Shown piece by piece: positions 17,465-26,192 of a DNA stretch of 64,000 nt. Made by a program: the position numbers and the translations under genes. The notes under the pieces were generated by a model. That model was not told the DNA's origin. It saw only the letters and a program-made list of their open reading frames with translations, and searched no databases. Positions within the stretch are counted from its first letter, which is position 1; the number at the start of each line of letters is the position of its first letter. Source of the stretch: Kiritimatiellales bacterium (GTDB lineage: Bacteria > Verrucomicrobiota > Kiritimatiellia > Kiritimatiellales > Tichowtungiaceae); contig JBBADV010000013.1 of NCBI GenBank assembly GCA_041656295.1, positions 6,988 to 70,987 on the forward strand. Direction: 5' to 3'.

Positions 17465-17727
17465 GCCGTACACTCCTTAAAACGGTAAAACGAAATAATG
17501 TAACCGGCGTTAACACTGAAAACAAGCGTTAGGCGGTATAATTCGCGCCGCTGCAATATCTCCGGCAGATACACATTGAACAGGTCGGCTGTTCGCTCGG
17601 TTTTAACGCCACCGGTTATGTTTCGCAGCTCTTCAAACAATCAACCGGCCTCGCGCCCTCCGCATTTCGCGCCGGTATTCAATAAGAATACAATCCGCAT
17701 GCGGCGGGGGTCAGTCCGTTATCATTT

Positions 17728-18079
17728 AGAGCGTATTAAGAAAAATTATAGCCACAAAAAACACACAAACACACAAAAGTGTAATGTATCGCAGGCATCT
17801 TTGCCTGCCTTGGGAAATCCGCAGATAACGCAGATATTTAAATCACGGGATACACAACACACACGGAAGTTTTGCAGAAAGCATCAGGCATTCAGGGATT
17901 AGCAGAGAGGCAGAGCAGTAGACGCGGCGCCCTCGCCGCGTTCCGTGTTCAGGGTTTTCAGTTTACGGTTGAGAGTTGAAAAGTTCTCAGTGCGCTCTGC
18001 GGTTTATCAATCATTCGGCCCATAATTATTTGGCGATTTTTGCGCGTTTTTGCGGCTATACATTAATTTAAAATGCTCT
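17728..18079. repeat. Modular dispersed repeat with terminal inverted repeats (second form)
   Basis: A 352-bp element bounded by AGAGCGTATTAAG and TTTAAAATGCTCT, the same two termini as the copy at 13.5 kb but in opposite orientation. Its interior is different: a unique stretch, then the hairpin/GGCCCATAATTATTTGG module that also occurs at 1449-1609. It accounts for about half of the 0.77-kb gap between ileS and the glycosidase gene. Nothing else recognisable was seen in that gap. Confidence 0.85.
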
Positions 18080-18240
18080 AAAAACGCTGATTCTTCCGGT
18101 ATCTCATACAACACAGATGATCCACCATCAGCTGAAATCAGCTTGATTTCTTAAAGTTAACCGTTTAATAAAAAAAACAGATTCCTAAACTTCATTTTCA
18201 GAGCTATCTTTATTCCGTATTAAAAATTAAGTGTCGTGGA

Positions 18241-19560
18241 ATGCAGAGAGTATTTTATATAAAGCGAAGCCTGTTGCAGTATCGTTCGATTGCTGCCTGG
18301 CTGTTTCTAATGTGCGGATCCTGTTTATACAGCGACTCGATGCAGCGGCATCTGGACGCGGTAAAAACTCTTCCGGCGGAAGAAAAATCTCAGGAATTTT
18401 TATACGGAATATATTCTTATCCGACCCGTTACATCGACAGCGGCGTTAACTGGCCGGGGCTCGTCGGCAGAGAGACCGCACACCTGACCACCCTCTTCCC
18501 GGATATCGAAGAAGTTGACGGCATGATGCTGATTATTTACTGGTCGGTGATTGAGCCGGAACCGGGTGTCTATCGCTGGGAAATCATCGATGAGGTGATT
18601 GACTACTGGAAGGAACGCGGGAAAACCGTGGCGATCTGCATTGCACCGTGGGCAATTCCGGTGGCATTCAGCGATGCGTGGGGCGGCGTTCAGGATGCAT
18701 TTCCCGCCTGGGCACGGAAAGAGGTTAAGTATTATGAATCGAGTGTCAACATCATGGGCAACCTGTTTGAGGGGCAAAAAGCACCGCTCGCGGTTCCGCT
18801 GTTTCTGGATGGCAAATACCGGGAACATCTTACGCGTTTGATCACCGGATTCGGAAAGCGTTATGATGGAAATCCATCCATTGCATTTGTGCGTGTCGGA
18901 ATCGGCCATATCGGAGAAGAAACATTTCCAGTGACGACAGTCGGCAGCAGCAGCCGGCACTGGACAAAAGAAATCTTTCAGGAAGCGGCCGCCGACGGAG
19001 CGACTCCTGAAACATGGTATGATTATTGCATCTGGCTGTGCGGGCAGTACAGACTGGCATTTAAGACGACGCCGCTCAGCATCAACATGATTCTGGCCGG
19101 TTATGTATATAAAACGGATGCCGCCCAATTCATGCAGGCAGACCGGTTCCTGGACTATTGTTTAATCCATGGCATCATGATGGGAAATAACGGGTTAAGC
19201 GATGCCACCCTCTCCGACATTGAAAACATGGAGCAGTCGCCCAGAGCAACCTACTGGCTGTTAAAGCGATACAGCGATGCCGGCTTCCCGGTGGAAAACG
19301 AGATGAAAGCGCCGCCGCAGACGGAAACCAATGCCGATGCCATGCTTAAAGCCGTGGAGCTGGTCAGACCGCGCTACATCAATCTGTTCGGCCCGCACAT
19401 CGGCGTCATCAAAGCATTCCGGGATGAGGAGTTCCGGAAAACCTCGCCGGACTGGAAAATTTTTGAACAAACGTTGAACAAACGCGGCGAAGATCCGGAA
19501 AAAGCGGCGGAACGTTTTTCCGAAATGGTCAAAACACTTCAACTGCGTAAAGTTAAATAA
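18241..19560 (+). CDS. Exported TIM-barrel glycoside hydrolase-like protein
   Basis: A 439-residue protein with an N-terminal hydrophobic segment (SIAAWLFLMCGSCLYS, about 18-33) that may be a signal peptide or lipoprotein signal. The body resembles clan GH-A barrels of the GH42/GH35 kind: the early strand MMLIIYWSVIEPEPGVYRWE is the typical signature for the first part of the barrel, and glutamates in VGIGHIGEET (near 223) and VENEMKAPP (near 350) are candidate catalytic residues. No family can be named with certainty. The next two genes encode small related exported proteins, suggesting a secreted glycan-acting operon. Confidence 0.65.
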   Translation: MQRVFYIKRSLLQYRSIAAWLFLMCGSCLYSDSMQRHLDAVKTLPAEEKSQEFLYGIYSYPTRYIDSGVNWPGLVGRETAHLTTLFPDIEEVDGMMLIIYWSVIEPEPGVYRWEIIDEVIDYWKERGKTVAICIAPWAIPVAFSDAWGGVQDAFPAWARKEVKYYESSVNIMGNLFEGQKAPLAVPLFLDGKYREHLTRLITGFGKRYDGNPSIAFVRVGIGHIGEETFPVTTVGSSSRHWTKEIFQEAAADGATPETWYDYCIWLCGQYRLAFKTTPLSINMILAGYVYKTDAAQFMQADRFLDYCLIHGIMMGNNGLSDATLSDIENMEQSPRATYWLLKRYSDAGFPVENEMKAPPQTETNADAMLKAVELVRPRYINLFGPHIGVIKAFRDEEFRKTSPDWKIFEQTLNKRGEDPEKAAERFSEMVKTLQLRKVK

Positions 19561-19578
19561 CAGCAAAGGAGAGGATCC

Positions 19579-20217
19579 ATGAAGCAAAGAACAATACTGA
19601 CAATCGCTGCTGCATTCATCACCGCCGGTTCACTGGCGGCAAAAGATATCCGCCTTAATCCCGTTGAACATGCACGGCTGGCGGATCATACTCCGCAAGA
19701 CGGCCGGGCAGACGGAAAACCGCTGGATGTTACCGCCATGGGCATTCGCCTCGGCGACAATCATCTGAACAATATCTGTGCGGCGGTATTCATTTTTGAA
19801 CTGCCGGATTTACCGGAAAACGCGGATCTGCTGAAAGTGGAAACCGCCTGGCGATTGCAGGGAGTCTACGGGACGCCGCAAGATGCACAGCTGGATATGT
19901 TCTTCAAAACAACCGGATCTGTAACGCTTGCCGACTATGCCGCTCCGGCAGTCTCCACCGTGAAACGCATCCTGACCGCAAAAACACCGAGCGGAGCCGT
20001 CCGGACGTCGGACAACGACATGCTGAACGCCATTAAGAAAAATTATAATAACGGCGCGCCGGAATTTAAATACGTTGTATTTCGTTTGCGCTGGTCAGGC
20101 GGAGAAAAATTCCCCGTCAGCGATAAAAACGGACAGGATGATGCCTACAGCGTCTTTACACAACTTCACGGCAACAGAGCATGGCGCCCGGAACTGAAAT
20201 TAACTATAACAGACTGA
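19579..20217 (+). CDS. Exported hypothetical protein
   Basis: A 212-residue protein with a clear signal peptide (KQRTILTIAAAFITAGSLAA) and a beta-rich mature region. A GGAG Shine-Dalgarno (AAAGGAGAGG) lies just upstream of the ATG. It shares order and motifs with the next, frameshifted gene: an N-terminal ARLADH.../ARIADL motif, FIFELPDLP/YIYELPTLA, and YVVFRL near the C-terminus. It lacks the PEP-CTERM tail of that paralogue. The fold may be a carbohydrate-binding jelly roll, which is a guess from strand pattern. It is 18 bp downstream of the glycosidase gene and probably in its operon. Confidence 0.7.
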   Translation: MKQRTILTIAAAFITAGSLAAKDIRLNPVEHARLADHTPQDGRADGKPLDVTAMGIRLGDNHLNNICAAVFIFELPDLPENADLLKVETAWRLQGVYGTPQDAQLDMFFKTTGSVTLADYAAPAVSTVKRILTAKTPSGAVRTSDNDMLNAIKKNYNNGAPEFKYVVFRLRWSGGEKFPVSDKNGQDDAYSVFTQLHGNRAWRPELKLTITD

Positions 20218-20286
20218 CGAAGAGGAAGAGACCGGGTATAGTGGATCAACGAAACAGGTGGGACATAACATAAAAGGAGTAAAATA

Positions 20287-20990
20287 ATGAAGTATCTAAA
20301 AAGTATATTCGCTGCAGTACTTGTCTGCAGCATCGCACAGGCTGCGGTGATATATCCGGTTGACAATGCGCGTATAGCAGATCTCAACCAGGACGGGAAA
20401 GGCGATGGCGCTCCGCTTAACACAACTGATCAGAATATCGGCATAGCGGATGCTGCAATAGCCATTCCAAACAATCCTGATGGTATAAACATCTCCAGAG
20501 GGATCTATATTTATGAGCTGCCAACACTTGCTGTCGACGAGGTCATAACGAAGATTGAAGCATCATGGTTTTTGGATGGCATCATGGGTGCTCCTCCGAA
20601 TCTGCAGGCGGAGGTCTTCTTTAAGGATACGGGCGCTGTGGTAAAAACCGATTACGAAGCTGCTGCGGTCCTTTCGTTGCAGGATTTCATGACACCTGCT
20701 TCAACGAGAATAAGGTATACCTGGGATGATGACGCGCTGATTGACGCCTTTAATACCGCCTATGCCAACGGCGATCAATATGTCGTTTCCGTCTGAGTCT
20801 GCAGGACTGGATAGCGGGTAACGGCGATGGTGTGGTTGACGGGTATAGGGTCGGAGCCAAAGACCATGCAAATGGAGCAGGACACTGGCCGACGCTGACT
20901 ATCCAGACTATTCCTGAACCGGGTTCAATGGGTCTGCTGGTGCTGGGAATGCTGGGAACGTTCTGCATCCGCCAGTTTCGTAAAGGATAA
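20287..20990 (+). pseudogene. Frameshifted PEP-CTERM exported protein, paralogue of preceding gene
   Basis: Signal peptide KYLKSIFAAVLVCSIAQA, then a region homologous to the preceding gene. The first frame stops at 20796 just after QYVVSV. Reading one base on, the second frame continues FRLSLQDW... to a PEP-CTERM tail (IPEPGSMGLLVLGM... ending IRQFRKG). Restoring one T in the GTTTCC run at about 20785-20789 gives YVVFRL, exactly the phrase in the paralogue, so a one-base deletion is the simplest explanation. PEP-CTERM tails direct exosortase-dependent surface sorting; no exosortase gene is in the window. The gene could be a true pseudogene, a phase-variable gene or a sequencing error at a short homopolymer. 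Confidence 0.85.
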
Positions 20991-21036
20991 TGGAACAGGC
21001 TCAAGATACCGTCTAACGGGTCTTGAATTATAAAAT

Positions 21037-21074
21037 AAAACGGCAGCTCCACCACCTGAGCTGCCGTTTTATTT
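21037..21074 (+). terminator. Rho-independent terminator
   Basis: AAAACGGCAGCTC and GAGCTGCCGTTTT form a perfect 13-bp stem with an 8-nt loop, followed by ATTTAT. It lies about 45 bp after the end of the PEP-CTERM gene and should end the glycosidase operon. Confidence 0.88.
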
Positions 21075-21085
21075 ATGCTGCCGGT

Positions 21086-21376
21086 CGCATGCATCGTTGC
21101 GGGGCAGACATTCTTGTCTGCCCTGCGCAGGCAGGAATGCCTTGCGCCACATTTGCTTCTTTGTAAAAAATCCGTGTATCCGGTGTATTTGCCGTTTTCA
21201 CTGCTTTCTTTCAGAAAGCTACTCTTCGAATCCAGCCTGTCCGTGCATGTATCGTTGCGGGGCAGACATTCCTGTCTGCCCTGCGCAGGCAGGAATGCCT
21301 GCGCCACATTTGCCGCTCCGTCGTGGACAGGCAAGCAACTGTGTTTTTGCGGCTATAATTTTTCTGAATACGCTCT
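21086..21376. repeat. Modular dispersed repeat, truncated at left
   Basis: Carries the two-hairpin interior twice (GGGCAGACATTC... at about 21100 and 21260) and ends with the terminus TTCTGAATACGCTCT. The left terminus is absent and the element abuts the terminator of the previous operon. It has an internal duplication of the hairpin unit relative to the 13.5-kb copy. Confidence 0.8.
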
Positions 21377-21438
21377 AAACCGAAACTGTTTTAGTGCCGG
21401 CAATCAATTCTCCGCATCCGTGTTTGACTGTACGGCGT

Positions 21439-22182
21439 TCAGACGTGCGGCGGATTGATCAGCGCAATTCGCGCGAGGCCTTTGAGTGTCAGGTGCGGGT
21501 CAACCGGCACAGCATGATCCCAGCCAGCCAGCACCCATTCTGCAAAACCGCCGGTGGCGCAGACTCTGGTTCCGCGCCCGAGTTCTTTTTTCAACCGCGC
21601 CAGAATTTCTTTGACCATACCGAGATAACCGAGATGCGCGCCGATGCGCATTGCCTCTGCGGTGCTCTGCCCGATCAGATGTTCTGTCTTCTCCGGCTGA
21701 ATATGCGGCAGCAGCGCCGTTTTTTCGGCGAGATAATCAAACATTAACGGCAGTCCCGGACAGATAATCCCGCCGCAATACCCTGCCCGCTTTTTAATAA
21801 TATCAAATGTGAGCGCCGTGCCGAAATCGCACACAACCACCGGCGTGCCGTAAGCGGCGGCAGCTGCACAGGCGTTCGCCAGCCGGTCGGCGCCGATGGT
21901 TTCCGGCTTTGGATAGGTCACGGGAATGCCTAAATTGAGTTTATGATTCACATACAGAATTTCCGTGACACCGGAATTTTTTAAAAATTTTTCCCAGCGT
22001 TGATTCACTGCCGGTTTAACGGACGCCACCACGGCGCGCGCCGGAACGTTTTTAAGGTTCAACGCCGGTTCGCCGGACGGCGCGCGCTGCACGGACGAAA
22101 GTGTCAGCCCGCGCGCAACGGCAAGCGATGTGCTTGTATTGCCGATATCAATCACCAGCGCCGGAACGATGGATTGTTTCAT
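21439..22182 (-). CDS. coaX: Type III pantothenate kinase
   Basis: Phosphorylates pantothenate, the first step of coenzyme A synthesis, using the ASKHA-fold type III enzyme. The phosphate-1 motif VIDIGNTSTS is at the N-terminus, GADRLANACAA near residue 97 binds pantothenate, and the DFGTALTFD motif near 118 holds the catalytic aspartate. Length (247) is normal. In-frame codons upstream would add 17 residues, but the start MKQSIVPALVIDIGNT fits the family. It lies directly downstream of a Fic-family gene on the same strand. Confidence 0.93.
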   Translation of the reverse strand: MKQSIVPALVIDIGNTSTSLAVARGLTLSSVQRAPSGEPALNLKNVPARAVVASVKPAVNQRWEKFLKNSGVTEILYVNHKLNLGIPVTYPKPETIGADRLANACAAAAAYGTPVVVCDFGTALTFDIIKKRAGYCGGIICPGLPLMFDYLAEKTALLPHIQPEKTEHLIGQSTAEAMRIGAHLGYLGMVKEILARLKKELGRGTRVCATGGFAEWVLAGWDHAVPVDPHLTLKGLARIALINPPHV

Positions 22183-22229
22183 ATTCTTTTCCTTTGCGGG
22201 CATCGTATGAGTTTTTTTATCAGAGCATC

Positions 22230-23168
22230 TCATTGCGGCACCTCCTCCGGCGGAGCAAGTTTTCCGGCTGTTTCAAGAATCGCCTCGGCGATGAATTTTT
22301 CGAGCAGAGCCGGGTTCCCGCGGGTTTGGCAGATTTTGAGGTATTTGTAATAGGCATTGCGGCGTTCCTTGTGAATCACCGGCGGCACCAGGCCAAGCTG
22401 CAGCGCTTTGATGAACAGGAAAAGCCGTCCGGTGCGTCCGTTGCCGTCACTGAATGGATGGATGCGCTCGAACTCGGCATGGGTTGCGGCAAGCAGATTG
22501 ACAGGATCGCCGGATTGCGCATTCATTTGCTCGCACCAAAGGTTAATAAGTTCAGGAATTTTTATGAAGTTTGCCAGCGGAACAAACGCGCCATGAATCC
22601 GCGCGCCGTGATTCCGGTATTCGCCGGCATTGGAAATGACGCCGTTCATCAGTCTCAGATGTGTGGCGCGAAGCAGGTCGGGAGTAAACATAAAAGCGGT
22701 GCCGCCTGTCTGCAGCGCATCGAGCAGGAAGTTCAGCGCGGACCGGTGATTAATCGCTTCGCACTGTTCGATGGCGGTGCGGTTTTTCAGAATCCTGCTA
22801 TCAAAGAGCACAGCGGCAACATCCGCTTCGGTCATCGTGCTGCCCTCGGTGGCATTGCTGTGATAGGTAAGATTGACGGTGATCCGGTCGAGAATTTCAC
22901 GGTTTGCGAGCAGACGGCCGATGGTGAATTGTTTGGTGAGTGCAAGCAGCTTGGCGTTTGTCACAGAAGCGGCATCAACGCTGTCGCTGCCAAGGATGTC
23001 GGCAAACAGCAGGTCAATTTTCTCTTGCGACTTTTGGCGCGGCACGGCCCTGCCGTTCACCCATTTGTTGAGTGTGACGAACGATACCCCGAGGCGGGCG
23101 GCGAGCGCTTCCTGAGTGAAGCCCCCGGCGGCACAGATGCGCGTCAGTTTTTCAGGAACGGAGTTCAT
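22230..23168 (-). CDS. Fic-family protein with N-terminal XRE-type helix-turn-helix
   Basis: A 312-residue protein. Residues 8-55 form a Cro/CI-type helix-turn-helix (FTQEALAARLGVSFVTLNKW). The Fic domain carries the inhibitory motif SNATEGSTMT (near 98) and the catalytic motif HPFSDGNGRTGR (near 233), the complete HPFxDGNGRxxR signature. Fic enzymes usually transfer AMP from ATP to a protein hydroxyl; the target here is unknown. The fused DNA-binding domain suggests self-regulation, and a 21-bp dyad lies just upstream of the start. The gene sits in the same direction as coaX. Confidence 0.9.
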   Translation of the reverse strand: MNSVPEKLTRICAAGGFTQEALAARLGVSFVTLNKWVNGRAVPRQKSQEKIDLLFADILGSDSVDAASVTNAKLLALTKQFTIGRLLANREILDRITVNLTYHSNATEGSTMTEADVAAVLFDSRILKNRTAIEQCEAINHRSALNFLLDALQTGGTAFMFTPDLLRATHLRLMNGVISNAGEYRNHGARIHGAFVPLANFIKIPELINLWCEQMNAQSGDPVNLLAATHAEFERIHPFSDGNGRTGRLFLFIKALQLGLVPPVIHKERRNAYYKYLKICQTRGNPALLEKFIAEAILETAGKLAPPEEVPQ

Positions 23169-23175
23169 GCACGCA

Positions 23176-23196
23176 ACATCATAAAGTTTATAGTGT
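23176..23196. promoter_or_regulatory. Candidate operator of the XRE-Fic gene
   Basis: A dyad with arms ACATCATAAA and TTTATAGTGT around a central G, seven bases upstream of the start codon and next to a TTGACA-like hexamer. The position fits autorepression by the helix-turn-helix domain of the Fic protein. Confidence 0.5.
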
Positions 23197-23221
23197 TTGT
23201 CAATTAATATATCGCTTCACC

Positions 23222-23511
23222 AGAGCGTATTAAGAAAAATTATAGCCACAAAAAACACAGTTGCTTGCCTGCCACGACGGAGCGGCAAATGTGGCGCAGG
23301 CATTCCTGCCTGCGCAGGGCAGACAAGAATGTCTGCCCCACAACGATGCATGCGCGAACAGGCTGGATTCGAAGAGTGGCTTTCTGAAAGAAAGCAGCGA
23401 AAGCGGCAAAGGCTCGCCAAAGGCGGGCAGTGAAAACGGCAAATACACCGGATACACGGATTTTTTTACAAAGAGGCAAATGCAGCGCTGCATTCATGTT
23501 CATGCGTGGTT
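23222..23511. repeat. Modular dispersed repeat, truncated at right
   Basis: Starts with the terminus AGAGCGTATTAAGAAAAATT and runs through the two-hairpin interior in the opposite orientation to the 13.5-kb copy, with very high identity. It ends near the GCAGCGCTGC palindrome without the second terminus. It fills the gap between the Fic gene and nadC. Confidence 0.85.
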
Positions 23512-23531
23512 AATCATCCTTTATTCCAGGG

Positions 23532-24395
23532 TTAGACAAAGTCTAACGCCAGATCGGCGGACGGCGCAGAGTGTGTGAGCGCGCCGACAGAAACGGCATC
23601 AACGCCGGTTTTTGCGATCTCGCGAATCGTTGTGAGATTTACTCCGCCGGAGGCTTCGGTTTTACAAATGCCGGCGCAGAGTTTTACGCATTCGCGCAGT
23701 TTGAGCGGCGGGATATTGTCGAGCAGAACCCAGTCGGGCTTGGCGGTGAGTACTTCTTTGAGCTGTTCAATTGTGTCGACCTCAACCTCAATGAGTAATT
23801 GAGGGTATTGCCTGCGCGCCTCGTTGACAGCGCCGGCGAGCGTGCCGCCGGCACGCGTCCGGTGCGCGAGATGATTGTCTTTAATCAGCACGTGATCGAA
23901 AAGCCCGTAGCGGTGATTGGTGCCGCCGCCGCACAGCACGGCATATTTTTCGAATGTGCGCAGTACCGGCGTTGTCTTGCGCGTGTCGAGAATCAGAACA
24001 GCGGAATTGTTCGCTTCGTCGACATACCGGCGCGTCATGGTGGCGATGCCGGTCATACGCTGAATAAAGTTCAGTGCGGTGCGTTCGGCAATCAGAATTC
24101 CGCGCGCCGGGCCGGTAACGGTCAGAACGGTATCGCCGGCACTCAGCGCACTTCCGTCCGGTTGATGCAGTTTAACCTCAAGCGCCGGTTCCACCTGCCG
24201 GAATACTTCGGCGGCGACCGGCGCGCCGGACAGGATTCCGTGTTCACGCATTACAAGGTTCGCGGCAGCCTGTTCGCCTTTCGGTACGAGTGCGACGGTG
24301 GTTGCATCGAGTCTGTCCGGCCCCAGATCTTCAGCGAGTGCTTCTCTAATCCGCTGCTTGATGTCGGGAAACGAGAGAATATCGGGCAGGTTCAT
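23532..24395 (-). CDS. nadC: Nicotinate-nucleotide pyrophosphorylase (carboxylating)
   Basis: Quinolinate phosphoribosyltransferase of de novo NAD synthesis; converts quinolinate and PRPP to nicotinate mononucleotide. Characteristic segments are ERTALNFIQRMTGIAT (near 103), LDTRKTTPVLRTFEKYAV (near 135), GGGTNHRYGL (near 154) and LIKDNHL (near 170). The length of 287 is typical. No nadA or nadB is in the window. Its 5' end overlaps the 3' end of the AI-2E permease gene by 50 bp, implying cotranscription. Confidence 0.95.
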   Translation of the reverse strand: MNLPDILSFPDIKQRIREALAEDLGPDRLDATTVALVPKGEQAAANLVMREHGILSGAPVAAEVFRQVEPALEVKLHQPDGSALSAGDTVLTVTGPARGILIAERTALNFIQRMTGIATMTRRYVDEANNSAVLILDTRKTTPVLRTFEKYAVLCGGGTNHRYGLFDHVLIKDNHLAHRTRAGGTLAGAVNEARRQYPQLLIEVEVDTIEQLKEVLTAKPDWVLLDNIPPLKLRECVKLCAGICKTEASGGVNLTTIREIAKTGVDAVSVGALTHSAPSADLALDFV

Positions 24396-25455
24396 GCGCG
24401 GCTTGTTCCTTTTCGCGTTCTTCTTCCTGTTTTTTGCGGTGCGCGATTTTGCCGGAGCCCATCATGACGCTGACAGGTTTGAGCAGTTCAATGTTTTCGC
24501 AGGCGATTTTGATGGCCGATGTGATCGGTACGGAAAGCAGCGCGCCGGTAATACCCCACAGCCAGCCCCAGAAAAGCAGCGAAAGCAGAATGACCACCGG
24601 ACTGAGATTCAGGCGGTCGCCGGTCAGCTTCGGATCGAGAATATTACCCATGACCTGTTGAATCACAATCAGCCCGATCAGCAGAATGACCGCCGGCCAG
24701 AATGAGGGATAGAACTGCACGAGCGCAATCAGCACCGGCGGAATGGTGGCAACGATTGAACCGATGGTCGGAATAAAGTTTAACAGAAAGGTGAGCACTG
24801 CCCAGGTGACCGCAAAATCAATGTCCATGATGGTGAGTAAAGCCAATGCCAGCAGCGCCGTGATCGTACTGATAAAAAGTTTAATGGACAGATAACGGCT
24901 GATTTCGCCGGCGATACATTCCGTAACTTCAGAAATTTTTTGGGATTTTTCCCCCAGTGCCGCTTCAATTTTTACTTTGGCATACGGCTTGCCGGTCAGC
25001 ATGAAAATAAGAAAAATCAGCACTTTTGTCATGTCACCCATAAACCCAACGAATGAGCCGGATTTTGACACCAGCCAGCGCCCGATTTCACCGGTCCAGT
25101 GAAACTCTTTGATATATTCCGGCGGGATGTGCAGGCGCGTCATAAAATCGGTGCTGATCTGCAGCAGTTTTGCGGCATATACATCGTACTGTCCAACGAA
25201 ACTCATCACGCGGCCGTAGACAAAAAATCCGATCAGATAGCAGAATCCGATCAGCAGCAGCACTACGCAAAAAATTGCAACCGCCAGCGGAATCCGGCGG
25301 CATACCAGAAAATTAACAATCGGTGCGAGCAGATACGAAAGCAGCCACGCGATAATCAGCGGAAGAATAACCGCCTGCGCAACTTTCAGCACAAAACCGA
25401 CCGCCACCAGCGCGATCACTCCGACCAGCGGAATCAGAAAACGCTGTTCTTTCAT
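24346..25455 (-). CDS. AI-2E family transporter (permease)
   Basis: A 369-residue polytopic membrane protein of the AI-2E (formerly UPF0118/PerM) family. Hydrophobic N-terminal pair of helices, a soluble middle region, then a cluster of helices including LTFLLNFIPTIGSIVATIPPVLIALV, the family signature. The C-terminal end is basic and glutamate-rich (HRKKQEEEREKEQ). Members export small molecules or act as Na+/H+ antiporters; the substrate cannot be told here. It overlaps nadC downstream and follows leuD by about 50 bp. Confidence 0.88.
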   Translation of the reverse strand: MKEQRFLIPLVGVIALVAVGFVLKVAQAVILPLIIAWLLSYLLAPIVNFLVCRRIPLAVAIFCVVLLLIGFCYLIGFFVYGRVMSFVGQYDVYAAKLLQISTDFMTRLHIPPEYIKEFHWTGEIGRWLVSKSGSFVGFMGDMTKVLIFLIFMLTGKPYAKVKIEAALGEKSQKISEVTECIAGEISRYLSIKLFISTITALLALALLTIMDIDFAVTWAVLTFLLNFIPTIGSIVATIPPVLIALVQFYPSFWPAVILLIGLIVIQQVMGNILDPKLTGDRLNLSPVVILLSLLFWGWLWGITGALLSVPITSAIKIACENIELLKPVSVMMGSGKIAHRKKQEEEREKEQAAHEPARYSLVSRHQAAD

Positions 25456-25474
25456 AAAAATTCCTTTCAGGAAT

Positions 25475-25520
25475 TAAATTTGAAGCACGAAACTCGAAAT
25501 CCGAATTAGAATTTCGAATT
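25475..25520. repeat. Copy of GAAGCACGAAACTCGAAATCC repeat
   Basis: Shares the phrase GAAGCACGAAACTCGAAATC with the sequence at 26143-26180, on the other side of leuD. Both lie between genes next to an interspersed four-helix-bundle gene. Confidence 0.7.
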
Positions 25521-26123
25521 TTCTTCAAACTTTGTGATGTCAGCTTCATACTGCAGGGTTAATGCGATGTCATCCAGACCGTTCAGCAGTTTGTTTTTCA
25601 GCAGGGCATCTATATCAAACACATAAACCTGATCGCCGGCGCCGCTGTGCAATGTAACGGTTTGTGCATCCAGATTCACTGTTGTCTGTACGCCCGGTTC
25701 TTTGGCGAGTACTGCAAAAATTTCGCTGACTTTTTCGTCCGGCAGCTCAATCAGCAGCAGCCCGTTCTTGCCGCTGTTGTTACGGAAAATATCAGCGAAT
25801 GCCGGAATTCCGTGGTCAGTCGCTGCAATCACCACTTTAAAACCGTATTGCTGAACCGCCCAGACGGCGTGTTCACGACTCGAACCGCAGCCGAAATTAT
25901 TGCGCGCCACCAAAATCTGCGCACACCGGTTTTCCGGTTTATTCAGCACAAACTCCGGGTTATCCGTGCCGTCGCTGTTGTAACGCCAGTCAGAAAACAG
26001 CGCCGCACCGAACCCGGTGCGCTTGATTGATTTTAAATATTCTTTCGGGATAATCGCATCTGTATCAATGTTCGCGCGATCCACTCCGGCAATGACGCCG
26101 GTCACTGTTGTAAACTTCTCCAT
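25506..26123 (-). CDS. leuD: 3-isopropylmalate dehydratase small subunit
   Basis: Small (swivelling) subunit of isopropylmalate isomerase in leucine synthesis; pairs with LeuC. The 205-residue length fits the proteobacterial-type LeuD. It has the NIDTDAIIPKEYLKS motif near residue 18 and the substrate loop NNFGCGSSREHAVWA near 75. Its stop lies within the repeat that separates it from the AI-2E gene. It is on the same strand as leuC but separated from it by an unrelated four-helix-bundle gene. Confidence 0.95.
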   Translation of the reverse strand: MEKFTTVTGVIAGVDRANIDTDAIIPKEYLKSIKRTGFGAALFSDWRYNSDGTDNPEFVLNKPENRCAQILVARNNFGCGSSREHAVWAVQQYGFKVVIAATDHGIPAFADIFRNNSGKNGLLLIELPDEKVSEIFAVLAKEPGVQTTVNLDAQTVTLHSGAGDQVYVFDIDALLKNKLLNGLDDIALTLQYEADITKFEENSKF

Positions 26124-26142
26124 ATCTACTCCTTACAAAATA

Positions 26143-26180
26143 AAATTCGAAGCACGAAACTCGAAATCCGAAACAAATCT
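26143..26180. repeat. Left flank repeat of four-helix-bundle gene
   Basis: AAATTCGAAGCACGAAACTC followed by GAAATCCGAAACAAATC. It is an imperfect inverted partner of the sequence at 26578-26612, so the two bracket the four-helix-bundle gene. Confidence 0.65.
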
Positions 26181-26192
26181 TCAATTCAAAAA

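Noticed and set aside
22101..23207. Long plus-strand open frame (about 368 codons)
   Set aside because: It lies antisense to the Fic gene and coaX, both with complete family motifs; its product is arginine/glutamine-rich with no recognisable domain.
13502..23511. CRISPR array
   Set aside because: The repeats are few, long, in both orientations, hundreds to thousands of bases apart and without regular spacers; no cas genes are present.
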